A DNA stretch of 64,000 nt. It comes from Stenopsyche tienmushanensis (lineage: Eukaryota > Arthropoda > Insecta > Trichoptera > Stenopsychidae). Position numbers and translations under genes: made by a program. Location: NCBI GenBank assembly GCA_008973525.1, contig WACJ01000124.1, forward strand, positions 744,001-808,000, read 5' to 3'. The notes under the pieces are model-generated. The model did not search any database and was not told where the DNA came from. It saw only the letters and a program-made list of their open reading frames with translations. Shown in pieces: positions 23,771 to 33,964 of this stretch (its first letter is position 1; each line of letters starts with the position of its first letter).

Positions 23771-23774
23771 CATC

Positions 23775-24205
23775 AAAAATTTTCAAAACCGGTTTTCGGT
23801 TTTCAGATTTTGAACAAAACCGGTTTCCACCGGTTTTCGGTTTTAAGAAATATAAAATTTGAACAACAGGTTCCATTTTTTTCGATTATATAATAAAAGT
23901 GCATTCTGTCGCCTAAGGGCGAGAAATTCGCAGAAGAATTAATTTCGAAATAGATTCAAAGCTCTCATCTTCTGAGAAGAACTTTTTCTTATCTAAATCA
24001 ATTGTCGTCGCGCCAAGTGCAAAAGTACGGGCTGTCAAATGAACAATTCAATATTTTTCGTACAATTCTAATATAGTTAATTTTTATATTCAAAATCGAA
24101 TTTTCAGGATAAAAAAAACCGATTTTCGAAGGTCACAATTTTTGCCTAAAAACCGGGTTTTGAAAAGCTGTTTTAAAAACCGACACCAGCAACCGACGTT
24201 TTTAT
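23775..24205. repeat. Dispersed repeat family C, copy 1
   Basis: Its left edge has several AAACCGGTTTTCGGTTTT words. It shares GGCTGTCAAATGAACAATTC..TATTTTTCGT and GATTTTCGAAGGTCACAATTTTTGC with 30640-30875. It is probably a non-autonomous DNA transposon; ends and duplications are not resolved. Confidence 0.55.
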
Positions 24206-24401
24206 TACATACTAACGAATACCCGGCATGCGTTGCAATGCAATAAGCGCTTAATAATTATTTGAAAAGTAACGCAGTACGTGGTTTATTGCTTCAGGTC
24301 ACGTGCAGCGCGAGCCAAAGAGCTGGGATCAAAAAGCATATGCACACTCGCTCTCGTCTAAGTCTAAGTCTTGCAAAGATCGACTTAACACTTTGAAGTA
24401 C

Positions 24402-24530
24402 ACAGCCGTCAAATCCCGTCATGCGTCAGCAGATAATACTTGCTTTTTGCGCCGGATAAGTCTATGCATACCGTATTCACAAACTTAAGCGGCTCAAAAA
24501 CTCTCAAACTGTGAATTGAAATGAGGTAGA
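24402..24530. repeat. Dispersed repeat family D, copy 1
   Basis: Most of this block, from CACAGCCGTCAAATCCCGTC through CAGATAATACTTGC to GGCTCAAAAACTCTCAAACT, recurs at 25421-25590. The second copy lies inside the hAT element starting at 24921 and this one outside it. Confidence 0.6.
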
Positions 24531-24539
24531 TAACGCTAC

Positions 24540-24912
24540 TGTCAACAATAAATGTCATCGATTCAAAACAATAATAATTGTGTGTTTTAACAATGGTTTA
24601 ACTCCAATTTTACGTTCATAAATTGCGAAAATCCTTATTCCAGACGTGTGCGTCAACCGGTTAACCACCGTATTGTGCTCGCATCCTTTCTTTCCCCGTC
24701 CCTGCAGCCCAAATTTCATTTCACCAGACCAATATGCGCCAACATGGTGCATCCATACAATATTTTTACTATACATATGTTATTCCCGCAAGTGTAAACA
24801 GTAAGTTGACATAGTTTTATCGCAATCGGTTAAACGATTTGAAAGCGCTTTAAAAACGGACAAACAAACATTGATTTTTATACATTTGACTATGCTTATG
24901 TTACTCGCGCAA
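24540..24912. other. Gene-free stretch
   Basis: No ORF of interest. GACGTGTGCGTCAACCGGTT and CGCAATCGGTTAAACGATTTGAAA have the feel of a dispersed element end, but no second copy is in the window. Confidence 0.35.
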
Positions 24913-24970
24913 TCTTTAACCAGGGCCGTAACTAGGGTATGATGCGCCCGTGGCAAGAATCAAAATTGCG

Positions 24971-24982
24971 CCCCCCCCCCCC
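24971..24982. repeat. Poly-C run (12)
   Basis: Twelve consecutive C follow TTGCG near the left end of the hAT element. Length may be unstable or imprecisely assembled. Confidence 0.8.
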
Positions 24983-25420
24983 ACATTTTCGGACGGATAT
25001 TTTCAATACATTTTTTAAAGGTGATAAAATAATGTTTAATATTTTGACATTATTTTATTACAACATTGCTACATTAAAAAAAGTGCTAATGTTAGTTATA
25101 AACAAAATGGCGTCGTTATAAGATATTTCATTAGATTTTTTTTTATTGATATCAAGAATTTGTCGGATTTTTTCTATTGATCTAAAAACAATTTTTTTTA
25201 ATTTTTATTATGTGCAGGAGCAGAATATACCTATAAAAGTATATAATTAAAAACTATGTAGTTTTTTTAATTAAACTTTTATATATTCTTGACAAATTTT
25301 ACCCACAATTTTACAATATTATAGTGAGAAACCACCTAAAACTTCAGCCGGGTCAGTCAAAAACAGCCGTTTTTGAAAATGCAGTTTCGAGAAAATGTCA
25401 TTTAACCCATCGATGCACAG

Positions 25421-25590
25421 TTACCGTCAAATACCGTCATGTGTTAGCAGATAATACTTGCTTATTGCGCCAGAATAAGTTCATGCATACCGTCTTCGCC
25501 GATACTTCAAATCTTATCTCACACCGACGAAACTCATCAAAATGAAAACAAACTTAGGTGGCTCAAAAACTCTCAAACTTCTCAAAATAA
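25421..25590. repeat. Dispersed repeat family D, copy 2
   Basis: It is the same block as 24402-24530 (CAGATAATACTTGCTT, GCGCC(A/G)GAATAAG-like, GGCTCAAAAACTCTCAAACT), here inside the large hAT element. Confidence 0.6.
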
Positions 25591-26388
25591 GATAAATTAA
25601 TTTTGATAAATAATTTGATTTTTGCGATATACCGACTTGAAGTACATACATATTATAAACATCAAGTACTAAAGTAGTAAAAGTTTTATCGCATTCTACT
25701 TCCAATATATTTTACTTTAGTCTGTTTTTATGCGGATCTTTTTTATGCGATTTTGATATTATGCCATTTTAAAAAATAATGGAACTTATCCCTCATTTTT
25801 TATAAAGAACAAAGCTTTTTTATGCTAATACGCATAAAAAAGTCTAAAATTGTCGGAAAAATATATTTGGGAAGAAATGACTATCGGCGAAAACGAGAAA
25901 TAAATTTACAAAACATTAATACTTTACAGTCCGTGCGTTTCGCGCTAAGCTTCGCTGAAAGTCCGGGCGATTTCGTAAGAAATTCATGAAACTCTACTTC
26001 TTTCGTAAAATTAATATAATTCTTAAACCAGCTAAAAGATTGAAACGAAATTTTAGTGGTGCCTACAAAAGAGCTTACTGCACAGATATATTTAAACAAA
26101 ACAGAGGTTTTCAATGTATGGTGCGTGTATCAGCGCGACAAAATGCAAAAAGTAACTTTTTGATTTGAATTATATAAAAAGGCATTTATCAAATGACACC
26201 CAAACACATGAACAAAAAATAAAGGCAACATTCAGTTAGTTCATCGTTCTATTTAAAAATTATATTTGAATTGTGTATTTTAACACTGAAAATTGGCAAC
26301 TAAATTGAAATAAATTAAAATTGTAGCAACAGTACCAGACTTTTAGAGAAAAAGATGATGAATAATATCATCAAAGCTTCAGTTTGAA

Positions 26389-26560
26389 ATGGAAAGAAGA
26401 TGTGTCCCAATTATTCCGACTGATATGCTATTTGAATTGAAGCGCGTGCAGTTTCCGGTGCGAGCATCAACAGAGTACAGGGAAACACAGGGCATGCGTG
26501 CATGCTTCTCACATGGACAGCTGTATGTGGGCTGTTCACGCCCAAATCATTTATTACCAG
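26389..26560 (+). pseudogene. Helitron/Pif1-type helicase C-terminal relic
   Basis: The plus-strand frame reads IPTDMLFELKRVQFPVRAS, then a degraded stretch where the (A)MTINKSQGQ box should be (TEYRETQGMR remains), then CFSHGQLYVGCSR and PNHLL. The pair FPVR...SHGQLYV.CSR is the C-terminal helicase signature of Helitron Rep/helicase proteins (Pif1-like motifs V and VI). Only some 50 residues of a protein normally over 1000 long survive. The Rep domain and Walker motifs are absent. The piece lies inside the hAT element and just upstream of the Penelope relic. Confidence 0.7.
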
Positions 26561-26617
26561 ACGCTACGCACCATACGGATTTTTTTTAAGCATCCAAGAG
26601 CACTTCATTAGCACGAC

Positions 26618-27015
26618 ATGAACGCGATCTTTAGGACGAGAAAAAAGATAGGAAGCCTCCTATTCGACAAAAAGAAAAAAGTGAAAAACGAAAATCAGGG
26701 GGTTTACGAGATCGAATGCGCAGCCTGCATCATGTCGTACATTGAACAAACCAATAAATAGATCGCCCACAGGGTGAGAGGATATCAGAAAGCAGTTTTG
26801 CAATTGGATTACAAATCAGCAATAACCGAATATGTTACGAAGAACGATCATCACATCAATTTTGCGGCACATAAACTATAGCAACAGTCAAAAACGTCAG
26901 CATCAAAATTACAAGAGATCAAAAAACGAAGAAACTTTGCAATCAACAGACGATATGACGGCACTAGCATTCCTAGATTTTGGCTACCAATTTTTACCGA
27001 AAATTAAAGCACCAA
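26618..27015 (+). pseudogene. Penelope-like GIY-YIG endonuclease relic
   Basis: The frame begins NAIFRTRKKIGSLL and continues GVYEIECAACIMSYIEQTN, the GIY-YIG opening (GVYEI...YIGQT in relatives, with the second Gly replaced by Glu). An in-frame TAG follows, then IAHRVRGYQKAVLQLDYKSA, the conserved R..EH.-like helix. After another stop and a frameshift come IKKRRNFAINRRYDG and PRFWLPI. This is the C-terminal nuclease of Penelope-like retroelements. The reverse transcriptase is not present. Two stops, a shift and the lost Gly show it is dead. Confidence 0.7.
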
Positions 27016-27441
27016 TGACCAGCTAAAAGATCTGAAAGTGTAAACAATCTCCAATAAAGACCGCAAAGCAACGGCAATGAACGAAGGATGCTCACAAGGA
27101 GCACAGAAGTCAGGCATTTATTTTGATAATTAACGAGCACCATTCTTATCGCTGACCATTTTTTTATTCCCCCTTTCTACTTCTTCAAAAGTAAACTGAC
27201 AGATTTGCACAGCAACTCATTCCTTTTATTTTCGCAACACAATAATAGGCAAAAATAATTAAGCAACAGCAAGCAGATGCTATGCATGTTGGACATAAGA
27301 AATTGAACATTTTTTTAATTGATTTTTTTTATTAATTTGGACGTATGTATTATGTTTTAATGCACCTATATCTTGAGTCATATAAAAGCAATTCAAACAG
27401 AATACTCGCGCGCTAGTGCAACCATCACGACGAGCGCGTGG

Positions 27442-27487
27442 GAGCGGGGCGCCGCCCGGGGGCTCTGCCCCGAGAGCGCCCCCGCTC
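27442..27487. repeat. Strong GC-rich hairpin inside the hAT element
   Basis: GAGCGGGG (27442-27449) pairs with CCCCGCTC (27480-27487). An inner CGGGG/CCCCG stem closes around GCTCT. The surrounding DNA is AT-rich, so the hairpin is conspicuous. Position after the helicase relic suggests a former Helitron 3' end, but no CTRR terminus is evident. Confidence 0.5.
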
Positions 27488-27704
27488 CGACGCTTTACAT
27501 CAAGAGAAGCCAACTTTGGTGAATAGATGCACCATTATTTTCCAGCACGATAACGCGCGACCTCTGTTAACGAAATTGAAAAAAATTGCACTGAGAAAAA
27601 AACCGCAATAAATTGTAAGAACATCTAATATTGACATAATTTACATTTACTTACTTATTAGTGTTTCTCGTGTATTTTTCGTTTGGACGAAAATGAGGCA
27701 GGGA

Positions 27705-27880
27705 CGCACTGGCCGAGGAGCGCACTGGCCGAGGGGCGCACTGGCCGAGGGGCGCACTGGCCAAGGGGCGCACTGGCCGAGGGGCGCACTGGCCGAGGGG
27801 CGCACTGGCCAAGGGGCGCACTGGCCGAGGGGCGCACTGGCCGAGGGGCGCACTGGCCGAGGGACGCACTGGCCAAAGTG
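27705..27880. repeat. GC-rich minisatellite, 16 bp x 11
   Basis: The unit CGCACTGGCCGAGGGG repeats eleven times in exact 16-bp register; three units carry CCAA for CCGA and the last is followed by AAAGTGTG. Because 16 is not a multiple of 3, all frames on both strands cycle through a 16-residue peptide period and appear open (up to 120 codons). These are not genes. Confidence 0.95.
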
Positions 27881-28387
27881 TGTAGGTGGTGTTGGTGCTG
27901 ATGAAGCAATATAAGGAGATGATACAACGAGCGCCGAAACACTTTTTTTCGGGTATCCAAAAATGACTAATCGGGTCGACACTTAAAATTCTTACGAGCT
28001 TCATCGGGAACACTGATTATCCATAAAATTGGATCACCGTTAAAGTGGAGATAAAGCATTGCTAATCAATTATTATATCATGTTGCTTTGAATTAATGAC
28101 ATCGATGGTGTTATCTATCTCGAGCCAATTATGAGTAATGAAGCAAGTATGTACATATTATCTCCAAACGAAGAATCGGGAACCCCATGAGAGATATCGA
28201 AAATGACTCTTGCGAATCTTATGTCAATTTACGTGTTAATGCATTTAGAGTAAAATGGTCAAGTAAAATAAAAATCACGTACAACTCTCTCAATCGGGTC
28301 GGTATCCTGCGTTTTGCGCCCCAATCCCTGTTGCGCCCGTGGCAGGCGCCTGCTTTGCCACGCTCTAGTTACGACCCTGTCTTTAAC

Positions 28388-28570
28388 AATAAGTGAACGA
28401 AGTTTAAAAGCAATTTGCTGAACGGTATAGCAGCGCATTACATACGAACAAAGTCCAGTCAACTATTATAAAAAGTCATTTTGAACGAGGTCAAACTTAT
28501 CCTAATATTTAATGATTTACATTAACTCTTCATGATATTGATCAATATGATCTTTCATACCAAAACAAAA
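28388..28570. other. Spacer between hAT element and tRNA gene
   Basis: No feature seen apart from the run of A at 28564-28573 that gives the T-run terminating the next tRNA gene. Confidence 0.4.
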
Positions 28571-28578
28571 AAATAATT

Positions 28579-28660
28579 CGCAGTCGGTAGGATTCGAACC
28601 TACGCTCCCAGAGGGAATCTGATTTCTAGTCAGACGCCTTAACCGCTCGGCCACGACTGC
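28579..28660 (-). tRNA. tRNA-Ser (anticodon AGA)
   Basis: It is identical over all 82 nt to the copy at 9834-9915. The loop CTAGAAA and the long variable arm confirm serine. A T7 run lies a few bases past the 3' end. It is about 190 bp from the right end of the complete hAT element and 694 bp from the CGA-reading serine tRNA, same strand. A 66-codon ORF that covers it is only the translated tRNA. Confidence 0.97.
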
Positions 28661-28664
28661 TTTT

Positions 28665-29350
28665 TCTTTGGCAAGCAACGAAATTGTTCCAATCAAGAAA
28701 GTGAAAGTGGGCCACATGCGACCACCACATGATGTATATTGGCAATCGAAGCCTGAGGCTGTTTAGGACTTGACCATTTTATCAGCTACCTGCTGAATAA
28801 ACTTGTATTTTTTTTCCAATTCGGTAGATTGCCTCGACGATATACCTGCAAAGTGAGATAAAATAATCCAGATAGATGATATTTTGGGATGTGGATCCTG
28901 GGAAGGCAGAAAAAAAATATAGCAAGAATTTAATTTGCATATTTGAAAGGCGGTTTTCACAACACTCTGTGTTCGTAGGAAATATGGGAAACCACGAGAG
29001 CATCATATTAACTGTAATCCTTTCAGAACTAAAATTTCTCTCTTCCACTAAAAACTGTAATTGAGCAAGCTTGCTACTTCACATGATATCATTTTGCTTT
29101 TGGGGCTTTAGTAAATTGGGTACGACGGAAATGTATCGTTAAAAATTTCCATTTATAAATAAAAATACTAAATTAACCTTTTTACATATTCATAATTAAT
29201 GATTGATAATTTATTTTTTTACTAAAATGTTCGCAAAAATTTTGCAATATTTGGTTGAAATCGATTTTTAAATTGTGTTTGTTTTATTTTCGATTGTTTT
29301 TAATAGTGAATGAATTGCATTGCAATATCCTTAAAAATGAAATAAAAAAT
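28665..29350. other. AT-rich spacer between two serine tRNA genes
   Basis: Overlapping short frames on both strands (28763-29064) have no motifs. No gene is called. Confidence 0.4.
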
Positions 29351-29353
29351 ATT

Positions 29354-29435
29354 CGCAGCCGGTAGGATTCGAACCTACGCTCCCAGAGGGAATCTGATTT
29401 CGAGTCAGACGCCTTAACCACTCGGCCACGACTGC
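29354..29435 (-). tRNA. tRNA-Ser (anticodon CGA)
   Basis: This 82-nt tRNA-Ser differs from the AGA genes at three linear positions: C16 to T in the D loop, A34 to C in the anticodon (loop CTCGAAA), and A77 to G in the acceptor, where it makes a T-G pair. CGA reads UCG. A T6 run follows. All arms pair, so it should be functional. Confidence 0.96.
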
Positions 29436-29439
29436 TACG

Positions 29440-29945
29440 TTGTGTAACTCTCATTCAATAAATCCCAATAAGGCCTTCTCCAAGAATGAGCTCATCAAAA
29501 GCAATTTATTCGGCATTAATATTTTAAGTGCATAATTGGATGCAATAAATCATTAATCGATAGCTTAAACTGCATTATATATTTTGGCAAGGGACGATAA
29601 AAAAATAGATTGGAAGATGGTTCCTTATTAAATATACAGGATGCCAATGGATCGACAACATTTTTGGGGGGGGGGGGGGGGGTTAGGTGAGTATTATGTT
29701 TCACATATAGACTAATTGTCAGGGTTGTCGAAATAGATTTTTTTTAATTTTAAACATTTTGAAAAAATACCCAAAATTTCACATTTGAAGCACGAAATAA
29801 CTGTTTTTGTATTTTTAATCTAAATAAATAATTATTTTTGCAATTATTTTTTTAAAGAAAATTATTTTTGAGCTCCTAAAGTCACAAAAATTTGTAAGCG
29901 AATAATAAGTGTCAACTTCTAAATTTTCTAAACAAAATATTAATA
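29440..29945. other. AT-rich stretch with a 17-base G run
   Basis: No gene seen. Bases 29666-29682 are an uninterrupted run of 17 G after TTTTT. Confidence 0.6.
29666..29682. repeat. Poly-G run (17)
   Basis: The run is long enough to form G-quadruplex-type structures and to vary in length; the exact count is the assembly's. Confidence 0.85.
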
Positions 29946-29986
29946 ACTATTTTGAACTTAGTTTAGTTTTAAAAAGTTCTCTAGAT

Positions 29987-30040
29987 CAGTGTTTCTCAAT
30001 CTTTTTACATCTGCGGACCTTAGCTAATATATCTGATATT
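29987..30040 (+). mobile_element. hAT-type terminus inserted in a dispersed repeat
   Basis: CAGTGTTTCTCAATC followed by TCTGCGGACC is a typical hAT start. The 37 bases just before it (29950-29986) match 2294-2330 inverted. The match stops exactly where CAGTG begins, so the 2294 locus acts as an empty site. The right end was not found. Confidence 0.6.
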
Positions 30041-30164
30041 CTTGACTGCAGTGCGATTGCTTTGATTTTATTGAGGACATGGACGAAAATGCTTTTTTTT
30101 GTTGAAAATGGCATTAATAAATGTATAACTTTACAGCTATGTGTATGTATGTCCGCCACTTATC

Positions 30165-30535
30165 ATCTGTACAAATCCACTTATCTGTCAGGATCGCCGC
30201 AACGTGTATGAAGCTTGTACATAAATAAATAAACACTGTGGATAGCACACAATGCTCGGTTATTTCTTCAACTAAATGTAAACAATACACTTGTAATCGA
30301 TTCATTATTACATTCACATAAAGTTATTAGTCGGTAAATTTGGGTTAACGATCTATACAATAGTACGATGTACGCAACATACTCTCTCCGTCTTCGTCTC
30401 CCATTCACAATTTCTGACCCTTTGTCTCTGTTTTTCTCCAAACTCTCCAATCAAGAGCTCAACGTGTAAGAATGCTCTTTCTGAATCATTGGAATGAATA
30501 CACAACTCTGTGTCTTACCTCTTTAAGAGGTTAAT
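30165..30535 (-). repeat. Dispersed repeat family A, copy 3
   Basis: Read on the minus strand it runs from TTAACCTCTTAAAGAGG via GATTCAGAAAGAGCATTC to ATCGTTAACCCAAATTTACC and a TTGTACAAGC-type tail shared with 34240-34320. The internal frame at 30268-30450 is the repeat's, not a gene. Confidence 0.65.
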
Positions 30536-30639
30536 ATGCTTTCACTCATTTTGAGAATTACATTTTTTTAAGCAAGTGCAAACATACAATTTTTTTCGAT
30601 ATAGTTTTTGGATTTTGCAGCCTATTGTAAAGATAAGAA

Positions 30640-30875
30640 TTAATTCCGAGAAACCTTTTCTTACCTAAACCACTGTGTCGTCACGTCAAGTGCACGAATA
30701 CGTGCTGTCAAATGAACGATTCGCTATCTTTCGTCCAAAATTCTTAGATAATGAAAAAATATTTTTTATATTCAAAACCGGATTTTTAGGAACGAAAAAT
30801 CGGTTTTCGAAGTTCACAATTTTTGCATAAAACCCGAGTTATCAAAACCATTTTTGGAAACCAACAAGCCCTAGT
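30640..30875. repeat. Dispersed repeat family C, copy 2
   Basis: It is colinear with 23985-24200 (TGTCGTCACGTCAAGTGCACGAA, GCTGTCAAATGAACGATTC, TTCGAAGTTCACAATTTTTGC). The left CCGGTTTT block of copy 1 is missing. Confidence 0.55.
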
Positions 30876-30879
30876 TATA

Positions 30880-32350
30880 GCGTGATGGAAGTGTCTTGAA
30901 TGCGACCTTATTTGATTACAGATAAATCAATTCCAATATAAAATGTCAACTGAAATATTTTTAGTTTTCTGCAAGTGTATTTTATTTTCACCACATCAAA
31001 GCTCTCACTCGATTTTCGAAAATTTAATAATTGTACATACTGGCATTAGATTAAAATCTATAAAGCAGCTTTTTTGTCTACAAGTAGTTAATGATTATTA
31101 TTGTTAAATAGGCATCATCTACTTTTGATACAAAGTGGCTTAAGCTTCGGTAGACGTGGCTAAAGTTGTAGCACAGGAAATTGATTGAAATATAACATCT
31201 TTGAAATCATTACAATATTAGGTACATTTTATTTATTATAAGCAGCTAAAATATAGTTTCAGTCTTGTAGGTACAAGACATTTATATAATATAATATTTA
31301 TTTATAGGTCTCAAAAAATATTATAATTGTCGGCAATAATTTCATAGCGGTAGACTGACGTTTTTTTTTACATAAAATATCAAAACGACAAAATGAGAAA
31401 GAATCAGCTTTTTAGAAATAATTACATAAATAATGTTGCTCTCATACTATTATGATTCGTCTGAGTTTGTTACCACCTATTTCACACAATATTAAGTGTT
31501 AATCCATGTTCGGGTAATGTAAGCTCATTTTGGTCATCTACTTTTTGTTGGGGCAACCTACTTGTTATAAAATTGTTAAGTTAACTCTGTGTAATTGATT
31601 TAGAAGTTATGTTTTTCCTATAAATGATCATTTTTGGATTAAATTAGACAGTATAATCGGGTATTTTACTTGCAAAGACTTTAATAAATGGATTACAATG
31701 TCTCCACTAGATAAAATTAATCTCAAAAATGTAAATTTTAATCCAAATCCATTTGCATGCATGTCGGCTTTTATCGACAACAAAAATCGTATCCATACAG
31801 ATGAGTAAGGGATGTTCAAGGCCCTTGTAAGTGCGAAAATGTCCTCAGGATTAAATTTAAGTTGTTACGTCTAGACGTGTAACTCAAATTATTCAAATCC
31901 GAACGAAGGCTTGAGACAAACGGCTGTGTTCTCATTTAAAACATTACAGCAAATAATCTGAAACAAATTAAAAGTTTGATAGTTGAGGTCTTACGTGACA
32001 CGTCTGCAAATTTTGGCGATGTCCGATGGCGACATTAAAGTTTTATTGTTCAACATCAAAATATCAAGTCAAAATTGGATTCAAAGGCGACACCATGAAT
32101 AATAAAACTGAAAAATCAGCGAATATCCATTCATCAAACGAATCTATTTCATATTAATGCGATTTAATAAAATGCAAATCTGAGTAAATTTGAGCAAAAT
32201 CAGCGTATCACCAATCCTCTTTAATGAATGCACTGCATGCCTGTGAAATTTGCAAATTAGTCATTTATAATTGTAATCGAATTTAATCCCAACTGTCATC
32301 GCCTACAATGAAGAAGGATTGCAATTCCCTAAGGAGTGCTATTGTGTATG
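30880..32350. other. AT-rich non-coding stretch
   Basis: Nothing but short chance frames is seen. Confidence 0.45.
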
Positions 32351-32356
32351 TATATG

Positions 32357-32785
32357 TACGAGGTGTGTCAAAAGTTATGTACACTTTGGTTATAGAATTT
32401 ATTTCAATCAATATTTAGAAAATGCATATATTATGCATAATTTTGATATAACGTCATTGCTTTTAATATGCCCATCTAATAACAAATTTTCGTATTTCCG
32501 TATTATGTAAAAATGCATCCCCTGTCTTCAGTTTTCCAACAAATGTGAATCTTTGTCTTCGAAGGATTGTATTCAGAAGACCAAATAATTGAAAGTTCTA
32601 TAAAGTTAGTTTAGGACTAAAGGTGGAATATTTAAGAATCACTAAACAAAGTTTTCAAGAAGTGTCAATAGTGTCGGCATAGCTTGGCATTGTCATGCAA
32701 AATTACAATGCCGTTTGGGTTGCATTCCTTTATATTTAATCCGAAGTGTGGGTTTTTACTTCTTCAGTGAACAATTGTTGAACGT
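32357..32785 (-). pseudogene. Mariner-type transposase relic 2
   Basis: A TA followed by CGAGGTGTGTCAAAAG at 32357-32374 is a typical Tc1/mariner terminus. On the minus strand, 32640-32780 reads NPHFGLNIKECNPNGIVILHDNAK. This contains the HDNA box with the second catalytic Asp (codon at 32692-32694) intact. Either side is broken by stops, and the rest of the transposase cannot be followed with confidence. Confidence 0.55.
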
Positions 32786-32789
32786 TTAT

Positions 32790-33960
32790 CCTTATAATGA
32801 TCTGAAAAAAAAATCGCAAAAAGTTTCTATAGCATAAATTCAAAGGATTTTTCTATTCTTTACTCTGTCGTTTACTCTCAAGCTCAAAGTAATGAATCCT
32901 TATCTCGGATACAAATGTTCAAATACTTCTGTTGATTCTGTATAATATTCTTCATACAAAACTATATATATTATATGTTTTAGGAAGTAGAGAAATAAGC
33001 TGCAATAAAATCGGCTTTGGAATGTTGATCTTGAGGAATAATGGATCAGCAAAAAATAATTAAATTTCACCACAAAAATCTTCTAATAAAATTTAATACA
33101 TTGCAATGGAATGTCATAATGATGCTAAACTATGTATTTATTTTTAATTATCAGTTGTATATATACATATATATTAAAATGAAGTTCTGATCTATAACTT
33201 AGGGATATATGATTAAGTTTAATTATTATAGAATTCAGTTTGTTCGAATTTTTTTCCTTGTGAAATTATTTAATATAAACAGATTAGTTTAGCCCTTTTA
33301 AAAACCCTGTACCGACGCACTTTTACAATAGGACAATGAAAGAGAATATTGATAAAAAAAGGGCCTTGGACGAGACTTGAAACAGCTGAGACGGGATATA
33401 TATAGGAGGGGTGGCGGATATGAAACTATTATATAAATTTCGAAGCTTCAATATAGGGATGAAACTACAAAACAGAACGACACAGCTGAACTCTTCTGCC
33501 TATTTTGATTCTGTCTGCCTGAGCAATTCGTTCGCTGCAAGGTCTGCCCACCCCATTTTTCACAGAATTAATATTTCTAGAAGGCGGTGATATTGTGACA
33601 CTTCTGAATTACGTCCACGACGGCTGTTCATCAAAACAATATCTTTAAAAATAATCATAATGGAGATCTATGCCAGCAGTTTTGACGAATTAATATTATT
33701 AGATAAGCCATCATAATCAACAAAGTGTACCCAAGAAATTTAACAAAATGTAAATAAATTCACCAAATCATTTTAATTCAATACGTCCGTCAGTATTAAA
33801 TTCTTTACGTGACGATCTTGTCAAATTTAATGATTTTTCTTATCCTTTTCATAAGGTTTTAATTAAATATAGAATTGATGAAATCTCTAAAAGCATAGTT
33901 ATGTATGTATATATAATAAAAATGTATCAAATAATATAACAATATTTAGTTGAAGATGTT
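32790..33960. other. Gene-free stretch
   Basis: No gene recognised. 33300-33620 is more GC-balanced (a GGGATATATATAGG word at 33394-33407 resembles a TATA box) but has no frame to go with it. Confidence 0.35.
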
Positions 33961-33964
33961 GACT

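Larger units (their letters stand above)
24921..28379. mobile_element. Complete composite hAT-type element, 3459 bp, with 8-bp target duplication
   Basis: The left end is CAGGGCCGTAACTAG and the right end, reversed, is CAGGGTCGTAACTAG. The flanks are TCTTTAAC at 24913-24920 and again at 28380-28387, a perfect 8-bp duplication, so the boundaries are exact. CAGGG termini with 8-bp duplications define the hAT superfamily. No hAT transposase is seen inside. Instead the element carries a Helitron-helicase relic, a Penelope-type endonuclease relic, a GC hairpin and a 16-bp minisatellite. Subterminal GGGGCGCAAAAC sequence links it to family B at 19377 and 21372. It must have been mobilised in trans. 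Confidence 0.85.

Noticed and set aside
27647..28013. Open frames of 72-120 codons on both strands over the minisatellite
   Set aside because: They are generated by the 16-bp unit cycling through all frames; there is no other coding evidence.
28517..28717. 66-codon ORF (minus strand) containing RLRRLTRNQIPSGSVGSNP
   Set aside because: This peptide is the translated tRNA-Ser gene at 28579-28660.
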